A stretch of 64,000 nucleotides of DNA from Aldrovandia affinis (GCA_029706075.1 JAINUG010000021.1:682001-746000), one strand, 5' to 3'. Shown: positions 24,401-39,400, counted from the first letter of the stretch. The notes: generated by a model from the sequence alone, not told the origin. Made by a program: numbers and translations.

Positions 24401-27400
24401 ACAGCCTAAAAAAATGTAGACATCAAAATTAAAGAGGTCATATTCAATGACCCAGCTGTCACTTTCTAACTGAATTATGCTATGGGCAAGAAAAAAACCA
24501 TAATAGAGATTTTCAAATTAGTCAGCGTCAGTAGCACTTGCTTGGCTTGGTACACTATGCTGTTAAACAATGGGAGTTACTTACACCAGACATAAAAATG
24601 TGTACGCTATAACTATCATCATTTATCTGCTGTACAGTTTTTTTTTTTTACTGGTTTTCATTCACCATACCACCCCCTAATACCAGATGGGGAATACAAT
24701 TCTCAAACTCAAAGAAAATTATTTAATTTTAAAAAAAAAATATATATATATATATTCTTGAGGACTTAAATTAGTAATTATAATTATTTTGATTTGAGAT
24801 TTTAAAAGGATTTGCTTTATCTTCGGAAAATTAAAATGTTTCAGGCGAATGATGAGAGAAAATGATTTTGGTCTTCTGTAAACTATTTAACAGGTCAAAG
24901 TAAATCATAAGATTAATTAAAAGTGATTCATATGCTGCTTCTGTCACGGTTAATAGAAAATATATTCATTAATTCTAGAAGGGCAAAAGATAATTATCAT
25001 ATTTCACAGTCACAGTTTACAGAAGCTTTAAACTCTGAACTGATGTGTGAAAATTTAGAGAGTGCTGGGAACATGGGTGGCAGTGTAGTATAATAGTTAG
25101 GGAACTGGGCTTGTAATACAAAGGTTGCAGGTTCGATTGCAGGTGGGGTAGTGTTATCGTACCCTTGAGTAAGTTACCTAACCTGAATTGCATCAGTAAA
25201 ACCAGCTGTATAAATGGATTGTATGTAAGAAATGTATACATTTCTTTAGATAAGTGTGTCTGCTAAATGCCTAAGATGTCAATGTAAATTGGAAGCATCC
25301 CAGACATTATATGGGTAGATCCTACTTCAAACAATCAAAAAAATATTACGTTTTAACTGTGTTGGTCAGGAAAACATTATAACTGACCTGAACTTTCTGC
25401 AGCCTGTCTTCAATCTCCGCCTGGCTGCCCTCGGTGCCTTTGTTCAGGGAGTCAAGCCGCTGCTGCAGGTCTCTAATCCAGGCCCTGGTGCTTTCTGCCT
25501 GGGCCTCAAACGCCTGTGTCTCCCTGAGCAGGCTGCTCTGGGCCTCTGCCTGGCTGCGTAGCTCCTCTGCAGACTGCATGACTGCTCTCCACTGCTCCTC
25601 ACTGTCTCTGACTGTCTGCAGGACTCCATTCCTCCGGTTCACCTCCAGATCCCTCTGCTTGGACAGACTCTGTCCACTCTGCCTCAGACCCTGCAGCTTG
25701 AAGTCTCCTTCAGACCTGGCAGTGAGAAGAGCCTGAACAGACAGAGAGTAGAGTTCATATAAACAGGGCAAAGACAGGACATCATAGGAGTTCATTATTT
25801 TATTTGTACTCTTCATTCCCATGTCTCCCAATGCAGTCAACATCCCACATCTACATCAGCAACTACTTTATTCCAGATGAGGTGTATGCAAGACATCTAA
25901 AATACTGATGATCGCAGAGGCCCTGTTCTATTCTGGAACACTGAGAGGCAGCATTCAGCTGAGCTGTCATGGACAATATTTATGCTACTTGAAGAAATGC
26001 TTATGGAACCGATGGCTTCCTTTGGTTGGGCTGTTAAAAATGAAGGTGAGTGCACACTACAAGATTTTAGCATTGATTTTGCTCTTTTAGTTGCCTTCCT
26101 GAGTAAGCCAGGGTTCCTGGTGAAAATCGACCCATGAAATCGTACCTTGGCTTAACACCTTCGCTCATGTAGCGTGTAGGGTCCTACAACCACTGATAAT
26201 TGCTCCAGCAGGCCCCTTCCGTGCGGCTCGTGGATATCAAACAGTTTAACGGTTCTTAGCGAGTCATTGCCGAGTATCACTTTTTTTGGGCCAGGGTGGA
26301 CATCTAACATCCAGTGGAAAATTAACATTTAGGAAATTTTGTCTGCAGATTCCTGTTCATTGCAGGGTTTCGCCAGCAATGAAGGACTTCCAACAGCCAA
26401 TTACAAATAACAATTAGCTTAATTTCAACTTTGTTTAATGTCTTCAATCTATCAAAAGGACAGCAGATGTTGTCTTATTTTCTCTAATTATTATTTGATT
26501 TTTTTGTGGTGGATCCTGAGAGGAAATCCTATACACAGTAACTTGCTATATGCAACTTTGTTGTTTTGCTTTAGGTCATCTCTTTGTCCTCAAATCAGTA
26601 TATTGAACATATTACAGTTTTTAATCTCCTTTCCCATAGTTTTTTTGTATTGTTTCCCTTCTCTAAACATCTCCCCCAATTGATTTCACACACAGAACAG
26701 GTAATATGCAAATTTTATGAAATGTGTTACAAAAAAAAGTACAAGTTTAAGTAAAATACAAATAAAATTCAAAGAGCAATCATGTCAGTTCCACTATTTT
26801 CTGTCACCTGGCTCTCTCACCTGAACTTTCTGCAGCCTGTCTTCAATCTCCGCCTGGCTGCCCTCGGTGCCTTTGTCCAGGGAGTGGAGCTGCTGCTGCA
26901 GGTCTCTAATCCAGACCCTGGTGCTTTCTGCCTGGGCCTCAAACGCCTGTGTCTCCCTGAGCAGGCTGCTCTGGGCCTCTGCCTGGCTGCGTAGCTCCTC
27001 TGCAGACTGCATGACTGCTCTCCACTGCTCCTCACTGTCTCTGACTGTCTGCAGGACTCCATTCCTCCTGTTCACCTCCAGATCCCTCTGCTCGGACAGA
27101 CTCTGTCCACTCTGCCTCAGACCCTGTAACCTGAAGTCTCCTTCAGACCTGATACTGAGAAGAGCCTGAACAGACAGACAGTAGAGTTCATATAAACACA
27201 GCATTTAAAAAGATATGACAAGATTGCGTTTGTTAATGAAAAATCACATTATAACATAAGTTTAAGGCAAAGTAGAAGTCGTAGTCAGTAAAAATGCACA
27301 ATTTCAATTCTGCTTCCCAGGGCTTATGAATTCTGCTTTCTATTCAATTCAGTTTTTTGAAGAACCCTGTTGTGAAAGAAGTAAAAATACTCAGGAAGTT

Positions 27401-30400
27401 ACAATGGTACAGCATGCTTCATCCTGGCTCTCTCACCTGAACTTTCTGCAGCCTGTCTTCAATCTCGGCCTGACTGCCCTCGGTGACTTTGGCCAGGAAG
27501 TGGAGCTGCTGCTGCAGGTCACTAATCAAGGCCCTGGTGCTTTCTGCCTGGGCCTCAAACGCCTGCGTCTCCCTGACCAGGCTGCTCTGGGCCTCTGCCT
27601 GGCTGCTGATTCGGGCCTGCAGGCTGTGATAGCGCTGCAGCAGGTCATCACTGTCTCTCATCAGCCTGTCACTCCTCAGGCCCTGCCGACGAACTGCAGC
27701 CATCAGGCCAGTGAGGCCCTCCAAACGCTCACTGCAACACAGGGAAGACCAAGTCTCCATTACTATCGAAATCGCCATCATCACTATCATCGCCATCATT
27801 ATCATCATCATCATCATCATCATCTCCATTATCATTATCATCATCATCAGCATCATCATCACCACCATCATCATTATCATATCATCATCACCACCAAAAT
27901 AATCATCATCATCACTAAAGCAAGAACAGTACATTGTAAATGTCTGTAGAGTATACTGTACATGGGTTGGAATTGTCCTGATGTTTTTATGATCAGTTTT
28001 GTATTTCTTTTGGTGCCGATTACCTTTCTTTGAGAACCTCTTCATGCAGGTGAGTAAGCTCTTCCCCTTGCGCCGACTTGTGCTCTCTGTCCTGCAGCCA
28101 CGCATTTATACGGCTGTATTCCTCCTGCAGACTGAAACGCACATACACAAATACATTTCCACTCAAATGCAGTAGGGAGTCAACACACAAAGAATTCATT
28201 CACAGAGCAAAGCCTATCTCAGCCGGATATTTTTCATAGACCAAAATCATATTTCAAACAAAGAAATGTGTGTGTGCCTTGGTCTTTACCTGTTGAGTGT
28301 GTGGAGGCAGGCCTCCAGGTGGCTGTGTCGGTCCTGGCACTGCGCTCTGAAGGTGGTTAGCTCCTCCTCTTGTTCCTGCAGCCAGCCACTGAGTGGGTCT
28401 AGCTGCTCTGAGGAGAGCTGCTCCCCTGCCCTGGCGATACGCTCCTTCAGTCGGACCAGCCTCCTCTCCCCCTCCTTATACTCCAAGAATCCCTGGGTGA
28501 GACAGGCGGCACATCAGCACACCCACCCCAACGCTCCAGCAGACAGCGTGATCCTGAGGCGAGCGGCTCTGACGCTCACCGTCAGCCTCTGCATCGAGGC
28601 TTCCACGTCCTGCCTCCGCTCCGGGTTCTCGAAGCACTCGTTCACAGAGAGCTGCAGGTCCTGGAACCACTCCTCAAAGGCCTGGCACTCATCTGGAACA
28701 GACAGTGATGGAGAAGAGGTCCTGATGCACAAGATTCAACTCGAAAGGGCCGGTTTCACGCTTCGTTGTGGCACAACCTGCTGCTGAATGGCTTATCTAG
28801 TCCTTATTTATCAGTTGGAAGTACTTCATTAACGGTGCAGGCATTTGGTCACAGTGGAACAATGTAAGGTTACACTATCAGACGGATGAGTACGTTTGGT
28901 GCCTGTCTCCACCACCTCTCCCCGTAGTCCGGTTTTTGTTAACTTAGGGACATAATTGCTTAGTTTACACGTCTACTTGTTTATGTATTGTATTAGGCTT
29001 AGGCATTATTTTCTGCATTGATTGCTTTATTGCTACCTCTGAATTGTGGCTACAGATTTACCTACAGGGTCCTAGTTTAACTATGTGGTTGCTCCTAGCA
29101 CCCAGGAACTGTACTTCCCACTAGGGTGGCTTTCAGCTAAACTGTTCTTGACTACGGTTAACACTTTGTTGTACGTCGCTCTGGATAAGAGCGTCTGCCA
29201 AATGCCTGTAATGTAATGTAATGTAATATCTTGCTCACCTTTGATCACCCTGAGGAAACCTCTCTCCGCCTGCTCTTTCTCCAGACAGATCAGCTCCTGG
29301 GTGTTGTGGACGCTCTCCTTCAGCCGGGCTCCCTCCGCTGTGAGGGTCCTCAGGGCCTGAGGGCTGGCCACACTGGCCATGAGGTTGACCTCCTTGAGCA
29401 GAGAGTCAGCCTGGTCAGCCTCCGACTGCAGCCGGACCGACAGCTCCTGCACAGAGACAGGCCACAGCACACATTCTTATACTGTGAGAGTATAAAGCAA
29501 AAGTGTTCCTCTTTGGCTACTGAAAACCATAAATGTTATCATATTAATCCTATGGTATTCTGGACATATGGCTTTTGTAAAGGTTGTCAGTGCCTTTATG
29601 AGATATTTCAGACATGGCAATTATTCTAGCATATTCAGCACATGACAGTTTTGTCTGGGTTGAGACTGTGAGGGTACCTGGATCTGGGCGGGAAGCTGTG
29701 GGTTCTCGGACGCACTGAGCACGCTCATCGCAGACTGGATGACCTGCAGGGAGGACTGGCACTCGGCCATCCTCTCAGCGATGTGCTGCCTCACCGCCAT
29801 CAGCTCCTGAAAAACGTCGCTGCTGTCGGAGAATAGCTCCTTCACCTGCTCCATCTTCTTCCGCAACTGGGTCTCCATCACCTGTGGGCACAGTCGAGGT
29901 GAGGCAACACTCATTTCCTTCCCCTTTTAGCACCAATCAAGGGTGGCTAGAGCACCAGCACTCACCTGCAGCTCCAGTGGAGATTCTTTGCTCTGAAGTA
30001 GCTCTTGGATCTCAGAGGATTTCCTGTGGAAACGATCTATGTTCTCCTCCTGAGCCTGGATCTCATCCTGAGAACACAATATGGGTATATGCTCAATCCT
30101 CACAAAATCTAAGCATGGGCCAGAGTTATATATACAATAGAATAGAAAGTTAGGCATTCTCTTTTCAACTAAACACAAGAAAATTATTGATCTAAATAGA
30201 CAAATAGTGTGAAAAATGGGCAGCACATCCAATGAAGGCTCCGAGCCAAGACGCGTCAGCGTCTCACTGTAACTCACTGTAGCTTTGTTGGCCACACAAT
30301 AAGCTAAGCCTTTGTTTTTTTAATCCATTATTAGGGTGTGTTTCCCCATTTTGCACACTCTTCTAAAGTCTAAAAGTTCAGCAATTATTTCTCAAACATA

Positions 30401-33400
30401 CATTTTTCATTCAGCACTCCTCTATACTCAACTAATTGGAAGTGCATCCAGGTGGTCTAATGTCATGAAAGATACATCTCACCGGGAGTCATTATCAGCG
30501 ATGTCATAAATAACATTTTAGTGGTCAAATATTGAGAGTAATCCTGTTGTTTCTTGTGACATTTATGTTTTACTAGTGCTTTCTAGACAAGAGATTTTTT
30601 GTATTGTAATGGTTAAATTCATACTTTCTCGCTTGTTTAAAGACAATAATAATCTGATGCCCTGGTGTGGTGAGTGTGTTACCTGCAAGGTTATGACCTC
30701 CTCCTCACACTGGAAGGGGTGTCTCTCTGCGAACATGGCTAGCCTTCTGCCCATCCAGTTGTCCAACTCGACTCCCAGCAGCTGCAGTTTGTCCCACAGT
30801 TCCAGGCCCACACGCAGGTTGTCCATGTGAGAGTCTGTCTTCTCTGTCACCTGAACCCCAACCACACAACCAATCAGAGCTCCGTCTCAAACAGCCATGC
30901 GATTACACGGCCGGTGTGTTATTACTGAGAGCTTCTGTCTGGAAAAAGGCCAGTTGGCTTTCAAGACGGCAAGTGTTGGAAATGTGACACAGATCCAGGG
31001 GATATTATCTCCTTAAAGCAATCTTCCTGTATTTGAGGAAATGGCAGGGCACTGTTCCTTTGCACTCTCGCAGACAGGTGGCTTCAAAAACTGGGGGAAA
31101 ATTGTGTTCTTGTGGGGATTAAAAAATAAAATAAAATGGCCGTTATTCCCTTGCATGTGAACGCTGAAACCTTCTACTGGTAACGTACTGAGTGCTACAT
31201 GAGGACATCATTATCAGCTGTCCCTGATCACTCACGGTGACAGAGCGCAGGATAGTTCCAAGCAGCTGGGGAGCTACGGTCAGAGACACCAGGAGCGAGA
31301 CCGATCGTAACTAGACAAACAAAGAGGTGTGGGGAGAGAGAGCTCACGTCCAGCCAGCGGTCCACCAGGGCGTCGGCCTCCCTCTCAAATGGGGCGTCCG
31401 CACACTCCGGGATCTTCTTCAGCTGGGACTGCAGCTGTCTGCACACCCCCCGGATCTCCTCTACCCCCTCGCCAAGGCCGCCCAAGTCTTCCTTTAGCCC
31501 GTGGACCTGGGGAAAAGAAAGCGCACACATGCGCCAAACACACACACACACGCAACCTCAGACAGAGCCCAGTCCAGCAACCTGCAACTGTAATCTTTAT
31601 GTTTTCTGAAGCAGATTATGCAAGGTGTCAAAAATAAGGCAACATGCTCTGAGAGACAATGATTGTGCAAAATCAAACAAGACAGACACTTTTATTCTGG
31701 GATTGAGCACCACTCCTTTGCCTAAATAATATTTGAACAAATTCTCCACAGTGTAAACCAGCCATGAAATATGATATACAGTATATAATATCCATGATTG
31801 TATGCATTAACTCCAATTCTCTTCCATCACTTTGCAGTGATGCTAAATTATATGTAGAATGATCATATTCAGTTGAAAATGTACACATGCATTTGTCTTT
31901 TTGAGACTAGGGCGTAATGTACAGGGGGATGGGAGAAACCAGTCCCTCCCAATCCTGAAAATAGTTGTCCCACCCAATAATTCATTTTTGAAAAAGCGCA
32001 TTACAAAGAGCTTATCCTCCTTTTCCTCACTGATTACTTGCATGATTTCATACCAGATGAGCATTAGGACCCAGCAAATGCCTCAGGCATCCTCTATAGG
32101 AGTTGTGACCTGTGAAACTGTCAACCTTAGCTTGCCTCAGAAAACTCTGAATACTGTAGTAATGTATGCGTGTGTCTCTCTTGAGATTAGAAGAAGTGAG
32201 CACCCTTTTACAATTATTATTAATATACAATATTATGAGAATTATTATTTGCAGATTCCCCTCCAGAGTACTAGCTAACAGTACCTATTTTTTGTGTTTA
32301 ATTTAATAAGCCAGCTTGCCAGTTAGACTAGCTAGTCAGCTAGCCAGCTAATGTTTTACAATGACGGGTAATCAAAGGATTATAACAGACCTTGGATGTT
32401 TCTGAAATTGACAGACTATTAACAGACAAGTTCACATGGAAGGCAAGTTCTTTAAAGTTCTTCAAAATCCAGTTCTTCTCCAGATTTTAGACAATCAATT
32501 ATGGTTATTTTATTCCCTAAAAGTTACAGAAATGCATGAAATGCATTGACCCCATATTTGACTTGATCCCTCCCAATGTTCCTAAGTAATGTTACACCCT
32601 TACTTTGAGAAGACAAAGAGCAATAATAGGAGTAAACAGTAACAGGTAACTGTTCATGGTGTGCTTAAAGATCATTACCAAAGGTAGTGGGTGCCACCTA
32701 GTGGTTGATAAACAATTTAACTGTAAGGTATGCACCATTGCACACACAAATGCACTGACTGTACCGTGGTTATGAGCCGCTGCAGGTTATCCTTGCCCAT
32801 GTAGGAAGCCTGCTCACTGATGGTCTGTTCTGCCCTCTGCATCGTGTTGCTCAGGCGACTGCGACAGTTCTGGAACTTCTTCAGCAGTTCCATGAGCGCA
32901 CGGCACTGCTCCTGTCTGTGATCCCAAACACAGAGATCCCAGTCATTCACTCTGCCTGCCCTGTCCGCAGCTGGAGTGCAACTTCACTCTACATCTACCA
33001 TTACCTTACTCGACTTTCAGCACTGTTTCCTCAGTGTTCTATTCTCTTTTCCCTTCACACTTCATTCTATTTTTCTATTTTTCCATTTTTCACCAATCCC
33101 CTCCCTTTGTCCTCTCTTCCCTCTACCACTCTTTCTCTCTCACCGCTCCGTGACAGCTCTGTGGGTGTCCTCCCATTGGCTCTCCAGCTCCTCCAGGGTG
33201 TGGTCTTCCTCCTGTGCAGCGCAGCGCAACGCCAGCAGCTCTGTGCCGTGAGCAGCCAGCTGGCTCTCCACGTCAGTCAGAGCGCGCATCCTGAAGGGGG
33301 CAGGAGAGAGTCAGAGACAAGACAGCGAACTCACAGCCTTCAGACCGCACAAGGCCGGACCCAACCTGGACTTCAGGCATTCAGCAAGGCAGTTGTTCTC

Positions 33401-36400
33401 ATCTAACCGCATCTAACTCATTCTATCCTTAACTTCAACATCAACAAATGTTACAATAAAAAAAAACATAGATTTACACAATTTTATATCTTTTTTCATA
33501 CAATTTTTATACATTTACACAAAACACAAGTTTTGTTTCTCAACAGGGTTGTTTTCCTGCACATAAATACATCACTATTTGATTTACAAACAACACAAAA
33601 ATAAAGAACATCTTTTGAGCGTTTTGAGTGCGCTCTGCTCGCGCACCTGTGCTGCACGGCGGGCAGCGTGGGCTCCTTCAGGCCCTGGCGCTCGGCCGCG
33701 CCTGCACCTCCCTCAGCGCCGCCAGCAGCGTCCTCCTCCTCAGGCCCAGCGAGCGCATGTCCTGCTCCCGCTGCGCGCTCTGCTGCTGCCTGGCCAGGCC
33801 TGCGTCCGCCTCCTCCAGCCTCTGCTCCAGCTCCGACACCATGTCCAGGCAGGAGGCCGGAGCGCTGTCCTGGGTCACGGACAGGCCCGCGCCCTCCAGC
33901 AGCCGGTCCAGCTGCGGGGCTTTGTCCCCCATGCTGCGCACGCTCTGCCGGATCTGCGCCAGCTTGGAGCGGCCGTCCCGCAGCGCCTCGCCGTCCCTGC
34001 AGGGGGCGGCCCACGTGCTGGAGACGTCCTGCCCGATGGTGCGCAGCGACATGAGGAAGCGGTCCAGCGCCCGTGTGCCCGCCTCGCTCTTCTTCACCTG
34101 CTGCCTCAGCTGGTCCAGGGTCAGTCTGCAGCCCAGCGCCATGCGGCTCAGGACCAGCCTGACCTCGGGGTCCAGCTCCCTCAGCTCCGGGTTCTCCTCG
34201 GGGTCCAGTCTGCCCAGCTGGTCCGTCTCGTGCTGGATGTCCTCCTCCAGAGCCTGCTCAGAGTGGACAGGTCAGGTTGTGAGTAAAATCCTGCAGCGTG
34301 GAGGTACGATGATTCAACATTTAATACTAAATATCTACCCAGCATTTTTAAAGCGTGGCCTCTATTTCAGATTATCACAAGGTAAATTCTACATTTAATA
34401 CTGAAATTCTAAAATATGGTCTATATTTCACATTTTTACAGGGTTATTTTACATTTAATTTTAATTTTTAAATATGGCCTCTTTTTCACATTTCCCCTGG
34501 GTTTGATAAGTTACTCAGCCATATTTTCCCCATGTTTATTGAGAGAACCTTTATATCTTGTAGACAGTGGATGTCAGTCAGGGAGAAAGCTGTGATGTCC
34601 TTGGGTTTCCTGATGAAGTTGTCCAGCCGCTCAGAGATGTGAGAGATCTCTTCCTCCATCGGTTCGATCAGCCCAACTGCTGTTTGGAGGGATTTCACCC
34701 TGGGACACAATACAGACATGTCACTCAGTCGACTGTGTTTATAGAATATGATCATACTAGATGTACACTACCGGTCAAAGGTTTTAGAAACAACCCCATT
34801 TTTTCAGTTTTTACTGAAATGTAAGCAGTTAAAGTCCAGTGAATAACCTGAAATGGTACAAAGGTAAGCGGTAAACTGCCAGAGGTAAAAAAAATTTTTT
34901 TTAAAAAAGTTTAGATTTATGATTTGGTTTTATTAGATTTAGTTTAGTTTATGTAGTTAATATTTACTTGGTGCGCCATAATTCAAGTACTCGGCATCAC
35001 ACTACATTGTTGTATCTTTGATGCAATGTTGGATGTGTCGGAGACGTTGTATGTCGCGTGGCGACTCTTCGGTGTATAGTACACAGTATATACTACAGAG
35101 TGTTTTGTGTAGCACTGTACTCTACCTCCCCTGTAGACAGACTTGCTGTCTTTGCCACTGTTGAAACAGTTCAGTCTTGTCCTGCTCCACGCTCTTGTCT
35201 TCCCCTTTAAATGTGGAGCACTGGGAACCCTGGAGTACAAACTCACTCCACAGCCACTCTGTCTCCTGCTTCAGAGCCTGGGCCACAGAAACCATACAGT
35301 TACAATCTATCACAATTACCTTTACATTCAATGTATTGTTATTTTCAAGCCAGAATTATTATGCCCTTAACTTTAAGAGATATTTTGCTGGCAATACAAA
35401 TTATAATCTGAGGTGATAGCACGTAGTTTAATGCACCCAGGAAATGTCAGGGTTAGATCAAATGAATCACTGGGAAGTAAAAGACATGTATCTGGGTTTG
35501 ACGAGGACTGTGGGAAGGGGTGCACCTCCAGGTCCTGCAGTTGGGTGTGCAGGTCAGCAGGAGACACAGCTTCTGATGGAACTAACTGGAGGCTGCGCTT
35601 GATCTTGGCCAGCTGGGCCTGGAAGGTGCTTCTCGAGCCTTGATATCTGGACGTGAAAAAACACATCAGCATCACGGAAACTGATTAAGTCATCTCCTCC
35701 CTGGCTTCTAGTGGGGTGTAGAGTCTTAAACCTCTGTAAATAGGACTAATAAAAGTTTAATTATCCCATTGGCTCTGGGAGGGGGCACAATACTAAGTCA
35801 GCTGGGACACAACTATTACCTTGCCTGGCTTTTTTGAATATTGCATTGAAATACTGGCGGTCTTTGACACTTTGACAGAGGGATGCACACATTTAATACC
35901 ATACCTGTCCATTACGTCCTTTTGACACTCTCATCTTCAATCACAATACTCTCAACTTTCTTCACCTCTATTGTGTCTGCCCCAATGATCACCTGAGAAA
36001 CCTAGAAAACATGTCCTCCATTAAGGGAAATTAACTTTAAACACACATTCACATCCAATGAATAAGAATAGTCCAAGAACAAAACTCTCTTACTACTTGA
36101 ACCTTCGGGGCCATTTCAACTTTAAACTTACCAAAAATACTGCCAACACTAAATAATAATGTAATAGACCATTTAAGTAATTTGTTGAAATGTCAGTAAT
36201 AGTGCATTTACTACTGCTGAGATCATTAACACAGACAAGCTTTGCATTAGTTGAAATGTTTTGATGATAATCAATGAATATCAGAAGTACAGGTAGACTA
36301 TTACACAGCCTTCTGTACACAGCAGAACAGTACCTGAGGGCTGGCCTTGTCATGTGGAGCATCAAGCACTGCTGCAGACTCTCTGTGCTCAGCCGTGTCT

Positions 36401-39400
36401 TTAGAGAGATCAACAGGGTGCCTATGAACAGTAGAGAGTAACAGGAAGTCAGCTAATGGGGAGGGAAAAACACCACTTATCACAAGCTTAAGTAAGGGCT
36501 AATGAACCCTAAATTCCCATATGTGTAATTAGAGCCTCAGGAGAAGCATAATGTTTGTTTTTCTCCTGATGTAGTCTGCATTTAATGTATGATAGTATAT
36601 ACGTATATACACTATCATGCATGCTGGCTGTAGGGGGGCTCGTTGGAAAGGGGAGGTACTGGCCACAGCACCCCCTGACGGACACGTGTGGTACTGCACC
36701 CATTTAAAGGAGCCCTCATTTACTCGTGTTGCCTTTATTTTGGCAGTTAGCTCTGTGTGTGTGTGTGTGTGTGCGCATACTGTATATGTGTGTGTGTGTG
36801 CAAAAGAACAAAAACAAATTAGACGCTAACAAACACACAGCACATACTGCATGTACACTATAGATGTCACACACATGCCCCATGACCGTGCCCCTCTTTC
36901 TCACCCAGTGTCAGGGGGCGGTGTGTCCCTGTCTCCGCTGAACTGCCGCTGTATGGCTGCGAGTCTCCTCTCGCACTCCTGCAGCTGTGCCTGCGCCAGG
37001 CGGTGTGCGTCCTCAGGGCTCAGTGTGTCACACAGCTCCTTCAGGGCCTCCAGCTGCCGCCCAGCAAGGACCAGACTGCCCTCCGAAGAGAAGCAGGCCT
37101 GGAACCGCAGTGAGAGCAGCGGTCACTCCACAGGCCTCCAGCAATGGCACAGGCCTCAAGTCCCCAAAGCACCCATCCGTGTTACTAAGTGAATTCAAAC
37201 AACCCAGCACCAACTCGGTATAGGCTGTATCCTCGCACCACGACTGCTACAACTGCACACATTGATGGAAGAGAAAAGTGCATGCAAATGATTCCAACCG
37301 TCATTTCATTATGAATATGAAAACTGTATCGCTTGGAGAACACATTTGTTTGGCTTGATCTAATGCATCTAAAGCACTTTTAATTGATCTGTGGTTTCAT
37401 ATGTATTTGACTGAGAAACATGATGTCTGCTCGTTGACACCACAATGCATTCTTTAATGCAAGGACTTTGGATAGAAAAGTTTTACCTTTCCATGGCTTT
37501 CAGTGATAACTTATCCTATGTTGATATTAATAAAACTAGATAAATATCCAATTACAAACACCCCGACCGATGTGTTTTTTCTGTGTTTGTATCAAACCAT
37601 ATTACGTGACATTATTCCACATAGCTGTTGGAAACTTTTGCAACAATATTTTGCATAAATCTAGTCTAATTGCTATCTAATTCTGAGGATAGTAATTACT
37701 TACTGTGATAAAAGGTGGGGAAGGTGCTGTGCAAATAACTTTTATGAATATTCGGATAAAAATTATACTACTGTTGCATGTTTATAAATTTGCATTTACC
37801 TGAATGAACTTGAGGTAGAAATGATTGCTATATTTGTCATGGTATAGGAATAGTGTTGAACACATTAAACTTCGGGTCTGTGGCAACGCAGAAAACAGCT
37901 GAGCAATGTAAAAGTAGCCATCTACCCACACAAGAGTGCAAGCATAAAATACAAATAAACTGACTGACTCCATTAGCAAAACAGAAAAATTAACTACCTT
38001 TAAGACATCAAAAATCATTCTTCTTGGCAAGAGGACGGTTAGGTAATTCAAAGGATTAAAGGTGTTGTACGTGCAGCTCTCAGCTTCAAGCTGTCAATCA
38101 GTATGAGATCAGTTTGATCTTACAATGCCAAAATTGTAATCTAATTTAAAGGCTACATAGAGAAAAGGTTGATAGTGACAGAGTTAAACAGATAACCAAT
38201 ATAATTTGGCTGGGATGAGCACAGGAGAACTCTGGACACTGAAAAATACAGGAACCAATCTCATAGCCACCAAAACAGCAAAGATATCATATATTTTCAG
38301 TACTCTCTTTCACCTATAGAGTGAGTTTATTCATTCATGTCTTAATCTACTCAGTTGAAAACCATTATGCCAAGCCCAACAGGTAAGTTTCATTTTTGAC
38401 TTGCTTTGTGTTTAAATAATAAATGCCTTCACCATAGACCGTGTACAGAGTAGCTTACAGGGAGAGGCATAGGTGTCTACTCTGGCTACACTCCTGAGTG
38501 CTCAATGCATTCATAAACCTGTTTAGACATATGAGGACTGCAGTTTTGCTGCCAAACCTCATGGCTCACCGCTACGCTAATAGTTCTTCAGGAGCACACT
38601 ATGCTTGCAGAACATGTTTTCCAACCGCCAGCAGAAACAAAAAGGCATGTCAGGTAGATCTCTATCTGTGGGGCATATTACATTACAGAAAGATCTGAAT
38701 TTAGTCAAGGGACATACTTACTATAAGTGTGATGCCCAGTCAATTGAACACTCACTGTTGCTTTTTTATGAAACCATATAAGTAATATTTAATGTACCGT
38801 CAATCATGGTTTAGTGGATTAGATAACCATTAGATAACCATTTCCACACAGCCACCACCACAAGACAAGATTCTGTAGAATCAGGCCCAGATTCAATGTA
38901 GGTACTTTATATCCTTAAATTTAAATCATAAAATATTATATAACAAAATATTTGTATTGATTTAAACAATCACTGAACTGAGCTGCAGTGTGCAGAGCAG
39001 TTGAATATGGGCCCTACATTGTACACACTTTCACCAGAATACATAATAATTAGCATGCACATTTGACACTATAATTCCATGCACCCATACATGCAGTGAA
39101 GTTAGTATTAGACATTTGAGTACCTGGGGTTTGTGAACAAGGTTAGAGTCAGCGCTGGATCTCTCTTTGTTAATGAGCATATCACAGTGCAAAGCAGCTG
39201 TGTGAAAGTTTCTTCGCTCAATCTCAAATCTTAAGTGCTTCAAAAAGGCTCCTATCTCTAAATGCACAGCCTAGGTGAAATAAATGAACAATGTTTAAAA
39301 TGTACAGAGTAACGTTGGCTTCCAGGCTTCAGACTAAATAATATTGATAATAATATTGTAATAAGAAAATTGCAATATTATTTAAATTTAACAAACAGTT

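Noticed and set aside
27419-28105. 228-codon minus-strand frame with poly-Met/Asp
   Set aside because: It joins exon 42 to the CAT microsatellite and intron sequence; only 27437-27731 is exon.
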